Source: Bacteroidota bacterium (GTDB lineage: Bacteria; Bacteroidota; Bacteroidia; Chitinophagales; Chitinophagaceae). From it: DNA of 64,000 bases. The notes below the pieces were generated by a model. The model searched no databases. It worked only from the letters and a program-made list of their open reading frames with translations, and was not told where the DNA came from. The position numbers and the translations under genes are program-made. Within the stretch, counting starts at the first letter, position 1. The number at the start of each line of letters is the position of its first letter. This document shows positions 10,522 through 21,714 of this stretch, in pieces. The DNA is taken from the NCBI GenBank assembly GCA_947460595.1, contig CANHGS010000010.1:1-64000 (forward strand), in the 5' to 3' direction.

Positions 10522-11694
10522 ATGAAAGAAACAGGGATCTCAAGACTGGTAGCATTGGAAAAAAATGCTGGATTGAAAAGAATTGGAGAAAAAATCTTGA
10601 ACAAAGAGCGTATCTCTTTTGAAGATGGGGTATTATTATTTGAACAGGGTTCACTCTCTTTTTTAGGCGCCTTGGCTAATTGGGTAAGAGAAGATAAGCA
10701 CGGAGACAAAACCTATTTTAATAGAAACTTTCATATTGAACCAACCAATGTTTGTGTGTTCAGCTGCAAATTTTGTGCTTATTCAAAACTTTATGCTAAT
10801 CGTGAAGAGGGATGGGAATTGAGCATTGATCAAATGATGCATATTGTCAAAAGCTATGACGGAAAACCCGTTACAGAAGTTCATATTGTAGGCGGTGTTC
10901 ACCCCAAAATGGACATGGATTTCTTTACCAATCTCTTGCGTAGTATTAAAGCACATAGACCAGAATTGCATATCAAAGCATTTACCCCAGTTGAATTGGA
11001 TTATATGTTCCGCAAAGCCAAACTAAGCATTACAGAGGGTATGCGTCTGGCACATGAAGCTGGCTTGGATAGTTTACCTGGCGGTGGGGCTGAAATTTTT
11101 CATCCAGACATTCGCACACAAATTTGCGAGGATAAAGTTGATGCAGACGGATGGTTAGCTATTCACCAAGCAGCTCATGAATTGGGTATGCATAGTAATG
11201 CAACCCTTTTGTATGGCCATGTTGAACAATATTGGCATAGGGTTGACCATATGGAAAGACTGCGCCAATTACAAGACAAGACTGGTGGCTTTAATACTTT
11301 TATTCCATTAAAATTCCGCAATAAAGACAATGACATGAGTCATGTTGCTGAATCCTCTATCATCGAAGACCTAAAAATGTATGCTGTATCTAGATTATAT
11401 CTAGACAATTTTCCGCATATAAAAGCATATTGGCCCATGCTTGGCAGGCAAAGTGCTCAATTAACTTTAAATTTTGGCGTGAATGATATTGACGGAACCA
11501 TTGATGATACCACTAAGATTTATTCCATGGCCGGATCAGAAGAGCAAAGCCCATCTATGAGCACAGCTGATCTTGTTACTTTAATCAAGCAGGTAAATAG
11601 ACAACCCGTTGAAAGAGGCACTTTGTATAATGAAATCCGTGACTATAGCCATATTGCTATCACCGAGATTGAATCAAATCCATTATTGAATTAA
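10522..11694 (+). CDS. mqnE: Aminofutalosine synthase (radical SAM, futalosine menaquinone pathway)
   Basis: [14 protein letters not shown] (CxxxCxxC) and [28 protein letters not shown]. Confidence 0.9.
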   Translation: MKETGISRLVALEKNAGLKRIGEKILNKERISFEDGVLLFEQGSLSFLGALANWVREDKHGDKTYFNRNFHIEPTNVCVFSCKFCAYSKLYANREEGWELSIDQMMHIVKSYDGKPVTEVHIVGGVHPKMDMDFFTNLLRSIKAHRPELHIKAFTPVELDYMFRKAKLSITEGMRLAHEAGLDSLPGGGAEIFHPDIRTQICEDKVDADGWLAIHQAAHELGMHSNATLLYGHVEQYWHRVDHMERLRQLQDKTGGFNTFIPLKFRNKDNDMSHVAESSIIEDLKMYAVSRLYLDNFPHIKAYWPMLGRQSAQLTLNFGVNDIDGTIDDTTKIYSMAGSEEQSPSMSTADLVTLIKQVNRQPVERGTLYNEIRDYSHIAITEIESNPLLN

Positions 11695-13115
11695 CATTCG
11701 GGCAAACTCAGTGGAATATTGATGGCCAAACCGCCATCTGCTGTTTCCTTGTATTTACTATTCATGTCTAAAGCTGTGTCCCACATGGTTTTGATAACTT
11801 TGTCAAGACTTACTTTGGCAAAATCAGGAGAACTTTGCAAAGCCAATTGTGAAGCTGTAATGGCTTTGATGGCTCCCATGGTATTTCGCTCAATGCATGG
11901 AACCTGCACCAATCCCCCAATGGGATCGCAAGTCAGACCAAGGTGATGTTCCATGGCAATTTCTGCCGCCATTAAAGCCTGTCTTTGAGTACCTCCCATG
12001 GATTCAGTTAATGCTGCGGCGGCCATGGCAGAGGACACCCCAATTTCTGCCTGACAACCACCCATGGCCGCAGAAATGGTAGCACCCTTTTTGAAGATAC
12101 TTCCTACCTCAGATGCAGTTAATAAAAACCTAATAATTTTCTCTTCATCATTCCCATTGCAAAAAGCAATAAAATACAATAAGACCGCAGGGATTACCCC
12201 AGCTGCACCATTAGTGGGTGCAGTTACTACCCTTCCAAAAGATGCATTCTCTTCATTTACAGCTAAGGCAAAACAACTAACCCAATCTAGGATATAACTA
12301 AACTCATGCCCACCTTGCTTGATACAATTTAACCATTCAGAAAAATCTTGATAGGTTTTATCCTTTGTCAATTTTTTATTCAAAGCAGCCGCCCTTCTTC
12401 TGACCATTAAACCACCAGGCAATTCTCCCTCAGCATGGCAACCCCTTAAAATGCATTCCTGCATGGTTTTCCAAATCTGCAAAACAGCAGCCCTAGTTTG
12501 TTCTTCTGGTCTCCAAGCCGATTCATTTTCTAATACCACATCACTGATGGTTAAACCCTGCATACACCAGTGTAACAAATCGTCGGCTGTATTTATTGGA
12601 AAGGGCAGGTCAATGTTTTGCTTCTTACTGGTATCTGAATTTTCTTGAACAATAAATCCACCCCCAATAGAAAAATAGGTATCACACCAACTATGCCCAT
12701 TTTTTAATGCTACCAAAAAAGATAACGCATTGGGATGAAAAGGCAGAGAATCTTGGTGTAGAAATTGAAGATCATGCCCCATTTCAAAATGAATAGGACT
12801 AGTGCCATTCAGATTAAGTTCCTGACTTTCTTCAATTGCTTTGATTTTAGGAACAATTGAGTTTACATCCATGGTTACAGGATCTTCACCACATAAACCC
12901 AATAACACGGCAATATCCGTTCCGTGACCTTTTCCAGTTTTGGCCAAGGATCCATAAAGCAATACCGTAATATGCTGAACCTGATCAATACTTGCCTCTA
13001 ATTGAATACGGTTGATACATGCTAAAGCTGCTCTCCAAGGGCCAAGTGTATGGGAACTGGAAGGCCCCACTCCTATTTTGAACATGTCAAATACCGATAT
13101 TGATTCGTGTGGCAT
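11691..13115 (-). CDS. sdaA: L-serine ammonia-lyase
   Basis: [72 protein letters not shown]. Confidence 0.95.
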   Translation of the reverse strand: MPHESISVFDMFKIGVGPSSSHTLGPWRAALACINRIQLEASIDQVQHITVLLYGSLAKTGKGHGTDIAVLLGLCGEDPVTMDVNSIVPKIKAIEESQELNLNGTSPIHFEMGHDLQFLHQDSLPFHPNALSFLVALKNGHSWCDTYFSIGGGFIVQENSDTSKKQNIDLPFPINTADDLLHWCMQGLTISDVVLENESAWRPEEQTRAAVLQIWKTMQECILRGCHAEGELPGGLMVRRRAAALNKKLTKDKTYQDFSEWLNCIKQGGHEFSYILDWVSCFALAVNEENASFGRVVTAPTNGAAGVIPAVLLYFIAFCNGNDEEKIIRFLLTASEVGSIFKKGATISAAMGGCQAEIGVSSAMAAAALTESMGGTQRQALMAAEIAMEHHLGLTCDPIGGLVQVPCIERNTMGAIKAITASQLALQSSPDFAKVSLDKVIKTMWDTALDMNSKYKETADGGLAINIPLSLPEC

Positions 13116-13204
13116 AGGGTCGTTTGTAATTCAAATGTAATTCAAGCTAGGGCTATCTGCACAAGAAATTACATTTTTAATGGTTTCTACATTTATATTG
13201 GGAT

Positions 13205-14464
13205 ATGAAAAAAGGCCTATTTTTTTGTCTGTTTTTACTTTCTTGTTTGACCAGTTGGTCACAGTCTTCCAAGGGCAATGGATCCAATAAGAGGGATACC
13301 GTTTTTTTGGAAAAATTGATGCAAACCAAGCCGGAATTGTTCAAGCATATCCTTGCCTATCCAGACAGTTTTCAAGTTCAGATTGTTTATACTCAAATTA
13401 ACCGTGATGCTAAGAATAAACCTAGCTTCAAAGAATTTACTTACCAATTGGGAAAGCAATATTTTTATCCTGCCAGTACGGTTAAAATGCCCATTGCCTT
13501 TTTGGCATTAGAAAAGCTAAAAGACCTTGATATCAGGGGATTGGACAGAAATACAACCATGATTACGGATAGTGCTTATGCTGCGCAAACAATGGTCTAT
13601 AACCAACCCAATGCTAAAGATGGAAGGGCAACTATTGAAAACTATATCAAACAGATTTTTTTGGTTAGTGACAATGACGCATTTAATAGATTGTATGAAT
13701 TTGTAGGTCAGGAAACTATCCAAGAAAAATTAACCGCAAAAGGGTATCCAGAAATGGTCATACGGCATCGCCTAGATGTTTCTATGACGGCTGACCAAAA
13801 TAGAGCGGGTAATCCCATAGTTTTTTATGATACAGCATCTCAAAAAATCTATCAACAACCTGCCAGCTATAGTAAAGCCCTTTTTCCAAAAAAATCCATT
13901 CCAATGGGAAAGGGCTATTATAAAAATGGACAATTAATCAATTCCCCTTTTGACTTTTCTGAAAAAAATTCAGTGCCCTTAATTGACCAACATCATATTA
14001 TTCAATCAGTGTTATTTCCTGAGTATGTAGAGAAAAAACGCCGTTTTCACTGGCAAGTTGGCGTGGATAGCTTTGTTTTAAGATGGATGAGCTCCTATCC
14101 AAGAGAAAGCAGTTTCCCTAATTATGACAGTTCAAATTATTGGGATGCTTATTGCAAATTTCTTTTGTATGGGTCTGAAAAAGGCCAACTTCCATCAGGA
14201 ATTCGGATATTCAATAAAGTAGGTGATGCCTATGGATTCCTTACAGATATTGCTTACGTAGTAGATTTTGACAACAAGGTAGAATTCCTATTAAGTGCTA
14301 CCATTTCATGCAACTCAGACGGTATTTACAATGATGACAAATACGATTATGAGCAAGTTGGCTATCCCTTTCTTAAAAACCTAGGGCAACTAATTTTGGA
14401 CTATGAAAAAACAAGGGATCGTAAGTTTGCACCAGACCTAGGTAGGTTTCAGTTTATTAGATAA
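13205..14464 (+). CDS. Secreted serine hydrolase, class A beta-lactamase fold
   Basis: Signal peptide; PASTVKMPIAFLALEKL (SxxK) and VSDNDAFNRLYE (SDN). Confidence 0.8.
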   Translation: MKKGLFFCLFLLSCLTSWSQSSKGNGSNKRDTVFLEKLMQTKPELFKHILAYPDSFQVQIVYTQINRDAKNKPSFKEFTYQLGKQYFYPASTVKMPIAFLALEKLKDLDIRGLDRNTTMITDSAYAAQTMVYNQPNAKDGRATIENYIKQIFLVSDNDAFNRLYEFVGQETIQEKLTAKGYPEMVIRHRLDVSMTADQNRAGNPIVFYDTASQKIYQQPASYSKALFPKKSIPMGKGYYKNGQLINSPFDFSEKNSVPLIDQHHIIQSVLFPEYVEKKRRFHWQVGVDSFVLRWMSSYPRESSFPNYDSSNYWDAYCKFLLYGSEKGQLPSGIRIFNKVGDAYGFLTDIAYVVDFDNKVEFLLSATISCNSDGIYNDDKYDYEQVGYPFLKNLGQLILDYEKTRDRKFAPDLGRFQFIR

Positions 14465-14587
14465 ACCGATAATTAATTTTCCCACATTTCCCCAAACTTG
14501 GTTTGGGTGATTCCAAAACTTACAAGTGTTTGGATAGTTTTTACGAACTTGCCATTCCAAAATTAATCAGCGCAAAAACAATCAAAG

Positions 14588-15781
14588 ATGACGGAATTAT
14601 CTTCTCTCCTGAACAGATTCAGTGAACCAGAAACCTTAAAGATGGCCAAATTGGGCCGTGAACTCAGAGCCAAAGGAATTGACGTAATTGACTTAAGTCT
14701 GGGTGAACCCGATTTTGATACTCCCCAACATATTAAAGATGCTGCCATTAAAGCCATCAATGATAACTGGAGTCATTATACCCCCGTTTCTGGATTCTTG
14801 GACTTGAGAGAAGCCGTATGTACCAAACTGAAGCGCGATAATAACCTGGATTATGCTCCAGAAAATATTGTTACTTCTACGGGAGCCAAACAAAGTTTAG
14901 CTAACGCCATTTTGGCCTTGGTAGACGAAGGTGATGAGGTAATCATTCCTACTCCATATTGGGTTACCTATTCAGAATTGGTAAAAATTGCTAGAGGCAA
15001 AGTGGTAGAAATCCGCACTTCTGTTGAAAACGGATTTAAACCAACCGTAGCAGAGCTAGAAGTAGCCATTACACCCAAATCAAAAGTGTTTATGTTCTCC
15101 TCTCCTTGCAACCCTTCAGGTGCCGTTTATAGCAAGGCTGAATTGGAAGCATTGGTAGAAGTATTCCGCAAGCACCCTCAAATCACCATCTTATCAGATG
15201 AGATTTATGAGTATATCAATTTTGAAGGTGCACACGAAAGCATTGCGCAGTTTGCAGATATCAAAGACAGAGTAGTTGTGATCAATGGCCTTAGTAAAGG
15301 TTTTGCCATGACGGGATGGCGTTTGGGTTATATAGCCGCCAACACCACCATTGCAAAAGCTTGTGAAAAATTACAAGGTCAATTTACCAGTGGTACTTGT
15401 TCTATTGCACAAAAAGCAGGCGTGGCAGCCCTCACGGGCGATTTAAGACCTTCTTTGGAAATGACTGAAGAGTTTACAAAAAGAAGAACCAAGACTTTGG
15501 AATTGGTTAAAGACATGCCAGGATTTAAATGTTTTGAACCACAGGGTGCATTCTATGTATTCCCCGATGTGAGCTATTATTATGGCAAATCTAATGGTAC
15601 AGAAACCATTAGCAATGCAGCTGATTTTAGCATGTATTTGTTGAATACAGCCCACGTATCATCTGTAATGGGAGACGCCTTTGGTGAACCCAATTGTGTA
15701 CGTTTTTCTTTTGCCAACAGCATGCCCAATATTGAAAAAGCATGGGCTAGAATCAAAGAAGCTTTGGCAAAATTGAGCTAA
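14588..15781 (+). CDS. Pyridoxal-phosphate aminotransferase class I (aspartate aminotransferase-like)
   Basis: SLGEPDFDTPQHI; SSPCNPSGAVYS; SDEIYEYI; GLSKGFAMTGWRLGY (PLP lysine). Confidence 0.93.
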   Translation: MTELSSLLNRFSEPETLKMAKLGRELRAKGIDVIDLSLGEPDFDTPQHIKDAAIKAINDNWSHYTPVSGFLDLREAVCTKLKRDNNLDYAPENIVTSTGAKQSLANAILALVDEGDEVIIPTPYWVTYSELVKIARGKVVEIRTSVENGFKPTVAELEVAITPKSKVFMFSSPCNPSGAVYSKAELEALVEVFRKHPQITILSDEIYEYINFEGAHESIAQFADIKDRVVVINGLSKGFAMTGWRLGYIAANTTIAKACEKLQGQFTSGTCSIAQKAGVAALTGDLRPSLEMTEEFTKRRTKTLELVKDMPGFKCFEPQGAFYVFPDVSYYYGKSNGTETISNAADFSMYLLNTAHVSSVMGDAFGEPNCVRFSFANSMPNIEKAWARIKEALAKLS

Positions 15782-15805
15782 TAGCTTTAGCTGATACATC
15801 ATCAG

Positions 15806-15842
15806 AAAAAAAGGTTGCAATCTTTTATTGTAACCTTTTTTA
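15806..15842 (+). terminator. Terminator after aminotransferase
   Basis: AAAAAAGGTTGCAAT-CTTTT-ATTGTAACCTTTTTT. Confidence 0.85.
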
Positions 15843-15879
15843 TTTTTAATACTTGGCAAAAGAACTCTTTGAATATGAA

Positions 15880-16464
15880 TTAGCGTTGACCTATGAATTG
15901 ATAATGTAAATCAAGCACTTGCGTAGTTAATAAATGAAGGTTGTCATTTTGAATCACAAAATCACAAAGCTTCATTTTAATAGACTCCTCAATTTGCTTG
16001 TCCATTCTTTCTAAAACGGCTTCTCTGCTTATGCCGTCTCTTTGCATCACTCTTTGAATGCGCATGGCAGTTGGAGCTGTTACACCAATAATCAAATCTA
16101 GTCCTGCTCCAGCCCCTGCTTCAAAAATCAAGGCTGCTTCTTTAATAGCATAAGGTGCAGATTGTAATTTCATCCAGTCATCGGCTGCTTTCAATGTAAT
16201 GGGATGTACCATGGCATTGAGAAGGGCTAATTGAAAGGAATCTTTAAATACAATCGAAGCCAAATAAGCCCTATTGAGTTTGCCATCTTGAAAACTTGTT
16301 GCACCAAATTGTGTAATCAATTGCTCACGTAATTGCAAATCGTTTTCCATGACCTCCTTGGCCACAGTATCTGCATCAAAAACAGGAATACCCAACACTT
16401 TAAAAATGTTGGCTACCGTGCTTTTGCCACTTCCAATTCCTCCTGTTATTCCAATTTTGAGCAT
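15880..16464 (-). CDS. coaE: Dephospho-CoA kinase
   Basis: MLKIGITGGIGSGKSTVANIFK P-loop, VFDADTVAKEVM; ATG start at 16464 chosen over the alternative TTG at 16482. Confidence 0.93.
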   Translation of the reverse strand: MLKIGITGGIGSGKSTVANIFKVLGIPVFDADTVAKEVMENDLQLREQLITQFGATSFQDGKLNRAYLASIVFKDSFQLALLNAMVHPITLKAADDWMKLQSAPYAIKEAALIFEAGAGAGLDLIIGVTAPTAMRIQRVMQRDGISREAVLERMDKQIEESIKMKLCDFVIQNDNLHLLTTQVLDLHYQFIGQR

Positions 16465-16500
16465 AAAAAATCCGAAATTCAATTTCTCGAATTTCGGATT
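16465..16500 (-). terminator. Terminator after yajC, abutting the coaE ATG
   Basis: On - strand AATCCGAAATTC-GAGAAATT-GAATTTCGGATTTTTTATG: 12-bp perfect stem plus U tract. Confidence 0.8.
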
Positions 16501-16518
16501 AAAGCAGTCCCAAAAAAA

Positions 16519-16860
16519 TTATTTCTTTTCTGCTACTGGCTTATTCAAAGCAGTAGTCCATTCCATACTAATGGTAGACTTCTCAATTTTCAAGTAAGAT
16601 CCTGGACTTACTTCCAATTGAAGTGTATTGTCTTCATTGATTTTGTTGATAGTTCCATGAATACCTGCAATGGTTACCACTTTATCACCTTTTTGCATAT
16701 TGTCAACAAAGGATTTTTGCTCTTTTGCTTTTTTTGCCTGAGGGCGAATCATAAACAACCAGAATACCAAGATGATGGCACCCATCATCACCAATTGAAC
16801 CATACCTCCGCCACCTTGTTGTGGGTTACCTGCCAGGAAAATTGCATTCAAATAGAACAT
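16519..16860 (-). CDS. yajC: Preprotein translocase subunit YajC
   Basis: Single TM; FWLFMIRPQAKKAKEQKSFVDNMQKGDKVVTIAGIHGTI. Confidence 0.93.
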   Translation of the reverse strand: MFYLNAIFLAGNPQQGGGGMVQLVMMGAIILVFWLFMIRPQAKKAKEQKSFVDNMQKGDKVVTIAGIHGTINKINEDNTLQLEVSPGSYLKIEKSTISMEWTTALNKPVAEKK

Positions 16861-16899
16861 CGTGTAAATTTTAATTTTATAATGACTCTTACAAAGAAA

Positions 16900-17361
16900 C
16901 TATTTTTTTTCTACTGGCAAAGCTTTGTGGCCTTCTATTTTACCCATAAAAACCAGTGTTTGATTCATCCCATTGGGCGTATTTGTAGTAACAAAGATAC
17001 TTTTATGTACTTCTCCAGTTTGTGACTTGTTAGAATCAAATTCACCTGTAACCACAGCTTCCGCTCCAGGTGCAATGGCACCTTTTGTAAAATCGGCTAC
17101 CGTACAACCGCAACCAGCTTTTACATTGGTTAAAAATAAAGGCTTATTGCCTATATTTTTCATTCTAAAACTGATGGTTTTGGTCTCCCCCATTTGCATG
17201 ACGCCAAAATTGACCACTGAATCCAACCATTGAACCTTGGTAAAATTGGCAGAATCAGCAGCTGTGAATGCACCAATAGTTACTTTATTACCAGGCTGCT
17301 CATGACAAGCCATGAAATGAAAGGCAAAAAGCAATACAGACACTTGGCTAATCCGTTTCAT
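16900..17361 (-). CDS. DUF1573 domain lipoprotein-like protein
   Basis: FHFMAC signal; MGETKTISFRMKNIGNKPLFLTNVKAGCGCTVADF characteristic of DUF1573; start moved to ATG at 17361. Confidence 0.88.
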   Translation of the reverse strand: MKRISQVSVLLFAFHFMACHEQPGNKVTIGAFTAADSANFTKVQWLDSVVNFGVMQMGETKTISFRMKNIGNKPLFLTNVKAGCGCTVADFTKGAIAPGAEAVVTGEFDSNKSQTGEVHKSIFVTTNTPNGMNQTLVFMGKIEGHKALPVEKK

Positions 17362-17362
17362 A

Positions 17363-18295
17363 TTAAGCGTGCTTGTTTTTGAATTGAACCTTATGAATAT
17401 CACCATTGGCTAATAATTCCTTGTGAATATTATCCAAGATCCCATTGACAAACTGGCCACTTTGAGGGGTAGAATATTCTTTGGCAAGGTCTATGTATTC
17501 GTTGATGGTTACCTTGGTTGGAATGGTTTCAAAATAGAGTAATTCGCAAACACCCAAACGCATCAAAATCATATCTAGCAAAGCTATCCGCTCAGAGTCC
17601 CAGTTTTTCAGCTTGGGTTTAATGAGCTCCATGGTATATTCCTCTTTATCTATAGCCGTTGTTAAAAGCGTTTGTGCAAAATCCCATTTTTCTTGTCCTA
17701 CTAATTCATCTAAATCAAAACTAGAGGGCTTTTGAAGATAATTCAACACCAACTGATCCATCATTTCTGCGTCATCATCCCAATTGGAATACAATTCTTC
17801 TAAATGGCTAATAAAGTCTTCATTGGGCAACATCAATTGGGTGAAAATCATTTTTATGATTTCCTTTTCTTTACCCTTATCCCGGCTTTGAGCAGTAATA
17901 TATTCTTGGTATTTTTCTGTTTGAGTCAGTTCTTGGTAAATCTTCTTTACCAGTTCTTTATCAATTTTAGAAGCAAGCATACCCTCTTCTACTGCTTTTT
18001 GAAAACTGGCTGACTCTAATATTTGCCAAAGCAGGTCATTCCCAGCAATTTTGGTGTTTACATTTAAATCAGCTTCTGATGGAAGATTTTTAGAAGCCCT
18101 CAACTTTGAACTAGTTTCCGCAAATCGGGCTACTTCTGTCAAAAAATATACCAAATAAACAAACAATTCACTGGTTTGGTCTAAGTGCTTGCGTAGCTGT
18201 GATACGGGTGATTTAAACAGATTAGGGCTACTGGCAGACACTGTCATGTATAGTAACTGCATTACTTTTACGCGGATATTTCTTCTACTGATCAT
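17363..18295 (-). CDS. nusB: Transcription antitermination factor NusB
   Basis: MISRRNIRVKVMQLLYM; C-terminal EYIDLAKEYSTPQSGQFVNGILDNI; start moved to 18295. Confidence 0.9.
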   Translation of the reverse strand: MISRRNIRVKVMQLLYMTVSASSPNLFKSPVSQLRKHLDQTSELFVYLVYFLTEVARFAETSSKLRASKNLPSEADLNVNTKIAGNDLLWQILESASFQKAVEEGMLASKIDKELVKKIYQELTQTEKYQEYITAQSRDKGKEKEIIKMIFTQLMLPNEDFISHLEELYSNWDDDAEMMDQLVLNYLQKPSSFDLDELVGQEKWDFAQTLLTTAIDKEEYTMELIKPKLKNWDSERIALLDMILMRLGVCELLYFETIPTKVTINEYIDLAKEYSTPQSGQFVNGILDNIHKELLANGDIHKVQFKNKHA

Positions 18296-18413
18296 TAGAT
18301 AAGAACTTGATTGGGACCGCAAAGTTACCAAATAAATTGGCGTAGGCAAAGCCATTTTACTAATCAAGGCAAAATTCAGGGTGCAATATTGACATTATTT
18401 CTGCTTAACCCTG

Positions 18414-18421
18414 TATGTTTG
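18414..18421 (+). promoter_or_regulatory. Candidate -7 element TATGTTTG of groESL
   Basis: TAnnTTTG match with TTGAC at 18389 (spacing 25, slightly long). Confidence 0.4.
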
Positions 18422-18564
18422 CCACCATTTATGACAGACTTGAACCTAAAACGGGGTTTAATCAGGTTTTTTATGAAAAATTGACTTACTCTGCTCCTAT
18501 GGCATGGAAATGGCTGAATGGGAGGTAGTTATTCTTTAACCAACTATTTAAAAACAATAACGTT

Positions 18565-18846
18565 ATGGCTAAAAAATTGCATGTTACCCCATTACATGAC
18601 AGGGTAATCGTTAAGCCTGCTGCTGCAGAAGAAAAAACTGCCGGTGGCATCATCATCCCTGATACCGCAAAGGAAAAACCACAACGCGGAACTATTGTTG
18701 CTGCTGGAACCGGTAAGCTAGACGAACCGATGACTGTGAAAGTAGGTGACAATGTACTGTATGGCAAGTATGCCGGTACTGAAATCAGCATTGAAGGTCA
18801 AGATTTGCTGATCATGAGAGAAAGTGACATTCTGGCGATTGTTTAA
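18565..18846 (+). CDS. groES: Co-chaperonin GroES
   Basis: [33 protein letters not shown]. Confidence 0.98.
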   Translation: MAKKLHVTPLHDRVIVKPAAAEEKTAGGIIIPDTAKEKPQRGTIVAAGTGKLDEPMTVKVGDNVLYGKYAGTEISIEGQDLLIMRESDILAIV

Positions 18847-18887
18847 TCAACTGCCCATTATTATAAACATTCTAAAATCAAAATAGC

Positions 18888-20522
18888 ATGGCTAAACAGA
18901 TTTTCTTCGATATCGAAGCAAGAAACAAAATGAAAAAAGGCGTTGACACTTTAGCCAACGCTGTTAAAGTTACCCTTGGACCCAAAGGTCGCAATGTGGT
19001 CATTGAAAAGAAATTTGGCGCTCCACAGGTAACCAAAGATGGTGTTACTGTAGCTAAAGAAATTGAACTAGAAGATCCAATTGAGAACATGGGTGCTCAA
19101 ATGGTAAAAGAAGTAGCTTCTAAAACTGCAGATATTGCTGGTGATGGAACTACTACTGCTACAGTATTGGCTCAAGCTATTATCAGCGAAGGTTTGAAAA
19201 ACGTTGCTGCTGGTGCAAATCCAATGGATTTAAAGCGTGGTATTGACAAAGCTGTTACCAAAGTAATTGAAAGCTTAAGAGCTCAATCTCAAACTGTTGG
19301 TAACGATAGTAAAAAAATTGAACAAGTTGCTACTATCTCTGCAAATAGCGATAGCGAAATTGGCAAGCTAATTGCCATGGCAATGTCTAAAGTTGGTAAG
19401 GAAGGTGTGATCACCGTTGAAGAAGCAAAAGGTACTGACACTACTGTAGATGTGGTAGAAGGCATGCAATTTGATCGTGGCTATATCTCCCCCTACTTTG
19501 TTACTAATAGCGAGAAAATGGAAGCTGAATTACAGAATCCATATATCTTGATCTACGACAAGAAGATCAGCGCTATGAAAGACATTCTTCATATTTTGGA
19601 GAAAGTTGCACAAAGCGGTCGTCCATTGGTGATCATTGCTGAAGACCTAGAAGGTGAAGCATTGGCTACCTTGGTTGTAAATAAATTGCGTGGCACTTTA
19701 AAAGTAGCTGCCGTTAAAGCTCCTGGCTTTGGTGACCGTAGAAAAGAAATGCTAACCGATATTGCTATCCTAACTGCTGGTACTGTTATCAGTGAAGAAC
19801 AGGGTTTCAAATTAGAGAACGCTGACCTTTCTTATTTGGGTCAAGCTGCTTCTATTACCATTGACAAAGACAATACCACTGTAGTAGGCGGTAAAGGCAA
19901 GAAAGCTGATATTGTTGCTCGTGTTAACCAAATCAAAGCGCAAGTAGAAAACACTACTTCTGACTACGATCGTGAAAAATTACAAGAGCGTTTGGCTAAA
20001 TTAAGTGGTGGAGTTGCAGTTTTGTACGTAGGTGCTGCTACCGAAGTTGAAATGAAAGAAAAGAAAGACCGCGTAGACGATGCGCTTCATGCAACCCGCG
20101 CTGCGGTTGAAGAAGGTATTGTACCTGGTGGTGGTGTAGCATATATCCGTGCTGTTGAATCTTTGGAAAAACTAAAAGGTGCCAACCCAGATGAAACTAC
20201 AGGTATTCAAATCATCAAACGCGCTATTGAAGAGCCTTTGCGTCAGATTGTAATCAACAGTGGAATTGAAGGTTCTATTGTGGTTCAGAAAATCAAAGAA
20301 GGTAAAGCTGATTTTGGATTCAATGCCCGCACTGAAGTGTATGAAAATATGTTCAAAGCTGGTGTAATTGATCCAACTAAAGTGAGCCGCGTTGCATTGG
20401 AAAATGCCGCTTCAATTGCTGCTATGTTGTTGACTACCGAGTGTGTTATTGCTGACAGGCCAAAGCCTGAAGCTCCAGCTGGACACGGTGGTGCACCTGA
20501 CATGGGTGGAATGGGCTACTAA
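18888..20522 (+). CDS. groEL: Chaperonin GroEL
   Basis: [14 protein letters not shown]; full-length 544 aa; C-terminal [11 protein letters not shown]. Confidence 0.99.
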   Translation: MAKQIFFDIEARNKMKKGVDTLANAVKVTLGPKGRNVVIEKKFGAPQVTKDGVTVAKEIELEDPIENMGAQMVKEVASKTADIAGDGTTTATVLAQAIISEGLKNVAAGANPMDLKRGIDKAVTKVIESLRAQSQTVGNDSKKIEQVATISANSDSEIGKLIAMAMSKVGKEGVITVEEAKGTDTTVDVVEGMQFDRGYISPYFVTNSEKMEAELQNPYILIYDKKISAMKDILHILEKVAQSGRPLVIIAEDLEGEALATLVVNKLRGTLKVAAVKAPGFGDRRKEMLTDIAILTAGTVISEEQGFKLENADLSYLGQAASITIDKDNTTVVGGKGKKADIVARVNQIKAQVENTTSDYDREKLQERLAKLSGGVAVLYVGAATEVEMKEKKDRVDDALHATRAAVEEGIVPGGGVAYIRAVESLEKLKGANPDETTGIQIIKRAIEEPLRQIVINSGIEGSIVVQKIKEGKADFGFNARTEVYENMFKAGVIDPTKVSRVALENAASIAAMLLTTECVIADRPKPEAPAGHGGAPDMGGMGY

Positions 20523-20546
20523 TCTAAAACGGAAAGTCTAAATATC

Positions 20547-20578
20547 ATCCCCTCGAACTTTTCGAGGGGATTTTTTTT
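20547..20578 (+). terminator. Terminator after groEL
   Basis: ATCCCCTCGAA-CTT-TTCGAGGGGATTTTTTTT. Confidence 0.92.
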
Positions 20579-20672
20579 GCCAAACATACAGTGCTTCTTC
20601 ATCCACTTTGAACAAACCTTTTTAGGATGTTAAATCTTATAAAAGAAAGACGGCTTTTGCTAGTTTTGCAGG

Positions 20673-21017
20673 ATGATTACGGACGAAGAAGAGAAATTCT
20701 ACCAATATTGGTCAGAAACCAGAAAATCTTATAAAACAAGTTTACGTCCTTATTTAAAAGGGCTATCTATAGGATTTGCCATTGGGGTAGGCATACTTTT
20801 GACCATCTATCAAGGATGGTATACAAGGGCAAATATGCAAGCCAATACTACCTTAAATCCTTTTTTATTTTTACTGGCAATATCTATTGTTGCTTTTTTT
20901 ATGGCGTTTATTTACCGCAACTATCAATGGGAGCAACAAGAACAACGATTCCAAATTATCAGTGCCAAAAAAATAAGAGAAGAAAAAAACTTGTCCAATG
21001 CAGCCTTAGGGCATTAA
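20673..21017 (+). CDS. Small hypothetical membrane protein (2 TM)
   Basis: ORF with two hydrophobic segments; preceded by TAGTTTTG. Confidence 0.6.
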   Translation: MITDEEEKFYQYWSETRKSYKTSLRPYLKGLSIGFAIGVGILLTIYQGWYTRANMQANTTLNPFLFLLAISIVAFFMAFIYRNYQWEQQEQRFQIISAKKIREEKNLSNAALGH

Positions 21018-21056
21018 TTTGCGTCTTTATAGCAATTCAAAACATAAAATAGACTA

Positions 21057-21527
21057 ATGAAAAAACTGATTCTAGCTAGTAGCCTGTTCATTTTTGCGGC
21101 TTTGTCCTGTGGAAAAACCGAAACCTCTGGATGTCAACCTGCCACAGTTGCGGCTGAAAAAGCTACCATGGTAGCATATTGTACGGCAAATGCTATTAAT
21201 TATACGGAACATAGTTCTGGTATTTTATATGAAATTTCTCCACAAGGAACAGGTATAGCTCCAACGCTTACTAATAAAGTCTATGTAACTTATTCTGGAA
21301 AATTGTTAAATGGAACTGAATTTGACAAAGGCACCAATCCATCTTTGACAGGCTGGACCCTGAATCAACTGATTGACGGCTGGAAAATTGCCCTTCCTTT
21401 GCTTAAAAAAGGGGGAAAAATCAAAATGGTCATTCCTTCTTCTTTAGCGTATGGTTGTTCAGGTAGTGGTAGTATCCCTTCCAATTCCCCCCTGTATTTT
21501 GAAATCAGTTTGGTTGACGTTCAATAA
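21057..21527 (+). CDS. FKBP-type peptidyl-prolyl cis-trans isomerase, lipoprotein
   Basis: Lipobox AALSC; KVYVTYSGKLLNGTEFDKG; VIPSSLAYGCSGSGSIPSNSPLYFEISLVDV. Confidence 0.9.
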   Translation: MKKLILASSLFIFAALSCGKTETSGCQPATVAAEKATMVAYCTANAINYTEHSSGILYEISPQGTGIAPTLTNKVYVTYSGKLLNGTEFDKGTNPSLTGWTLNQLIDGWKIALPLLKKGGKIKMVIPSSLAYGCSGSGSIPSNSPLYFEISLVDVQ

Positions 21528-21562
21528 GTTATACCAAAATTAGCGGTTAAAAAAGCATTAAT

Positions 21563-21608
21563 AAAAAGCCCCAAAAAATGGTAATTTTTCTATTTCTGGG
21601 GCTTTTTT
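21563..21608 (+). terminator. Terminator-like long-loop hairpin
   Basis: AAAAAGCCCC ... GGGGCTTTTTT. Confidence 0.65.
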
Positions 21609-21673
21609 ATGCCCAGTTATCGCTTTCTACCAGCAAACTATTCAGGGGTATACTTAATTCATTTCCATTCCCC

Positions 21674-21681
21674 TATCTTTG
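21674..21681 (+). promoter_or_regulatory. Candidate -7 element TATCTTTG of secDF
   Basis: TAnnTTTG match 33 nt upstream of secDF ATG. Confidence 0.5.
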
Positions 21682-21714
21682 CCGCTCTAAAAAATTTTGT
21701 AAACCGTTACTAAT

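Noticed and set aside
16333-17025. 230-aa + strand ORF spanning coaE-yajC-DUF1573
   Set aside because: Antisense to three well-supported genes and their terminator; composition not protein-like.
18422-18564. CIRCE/HrcA operator upstream of groES
   Set aside because: No TTAGCACTC-N9-GAGTGCTAA-like inverted repeat found on reading.
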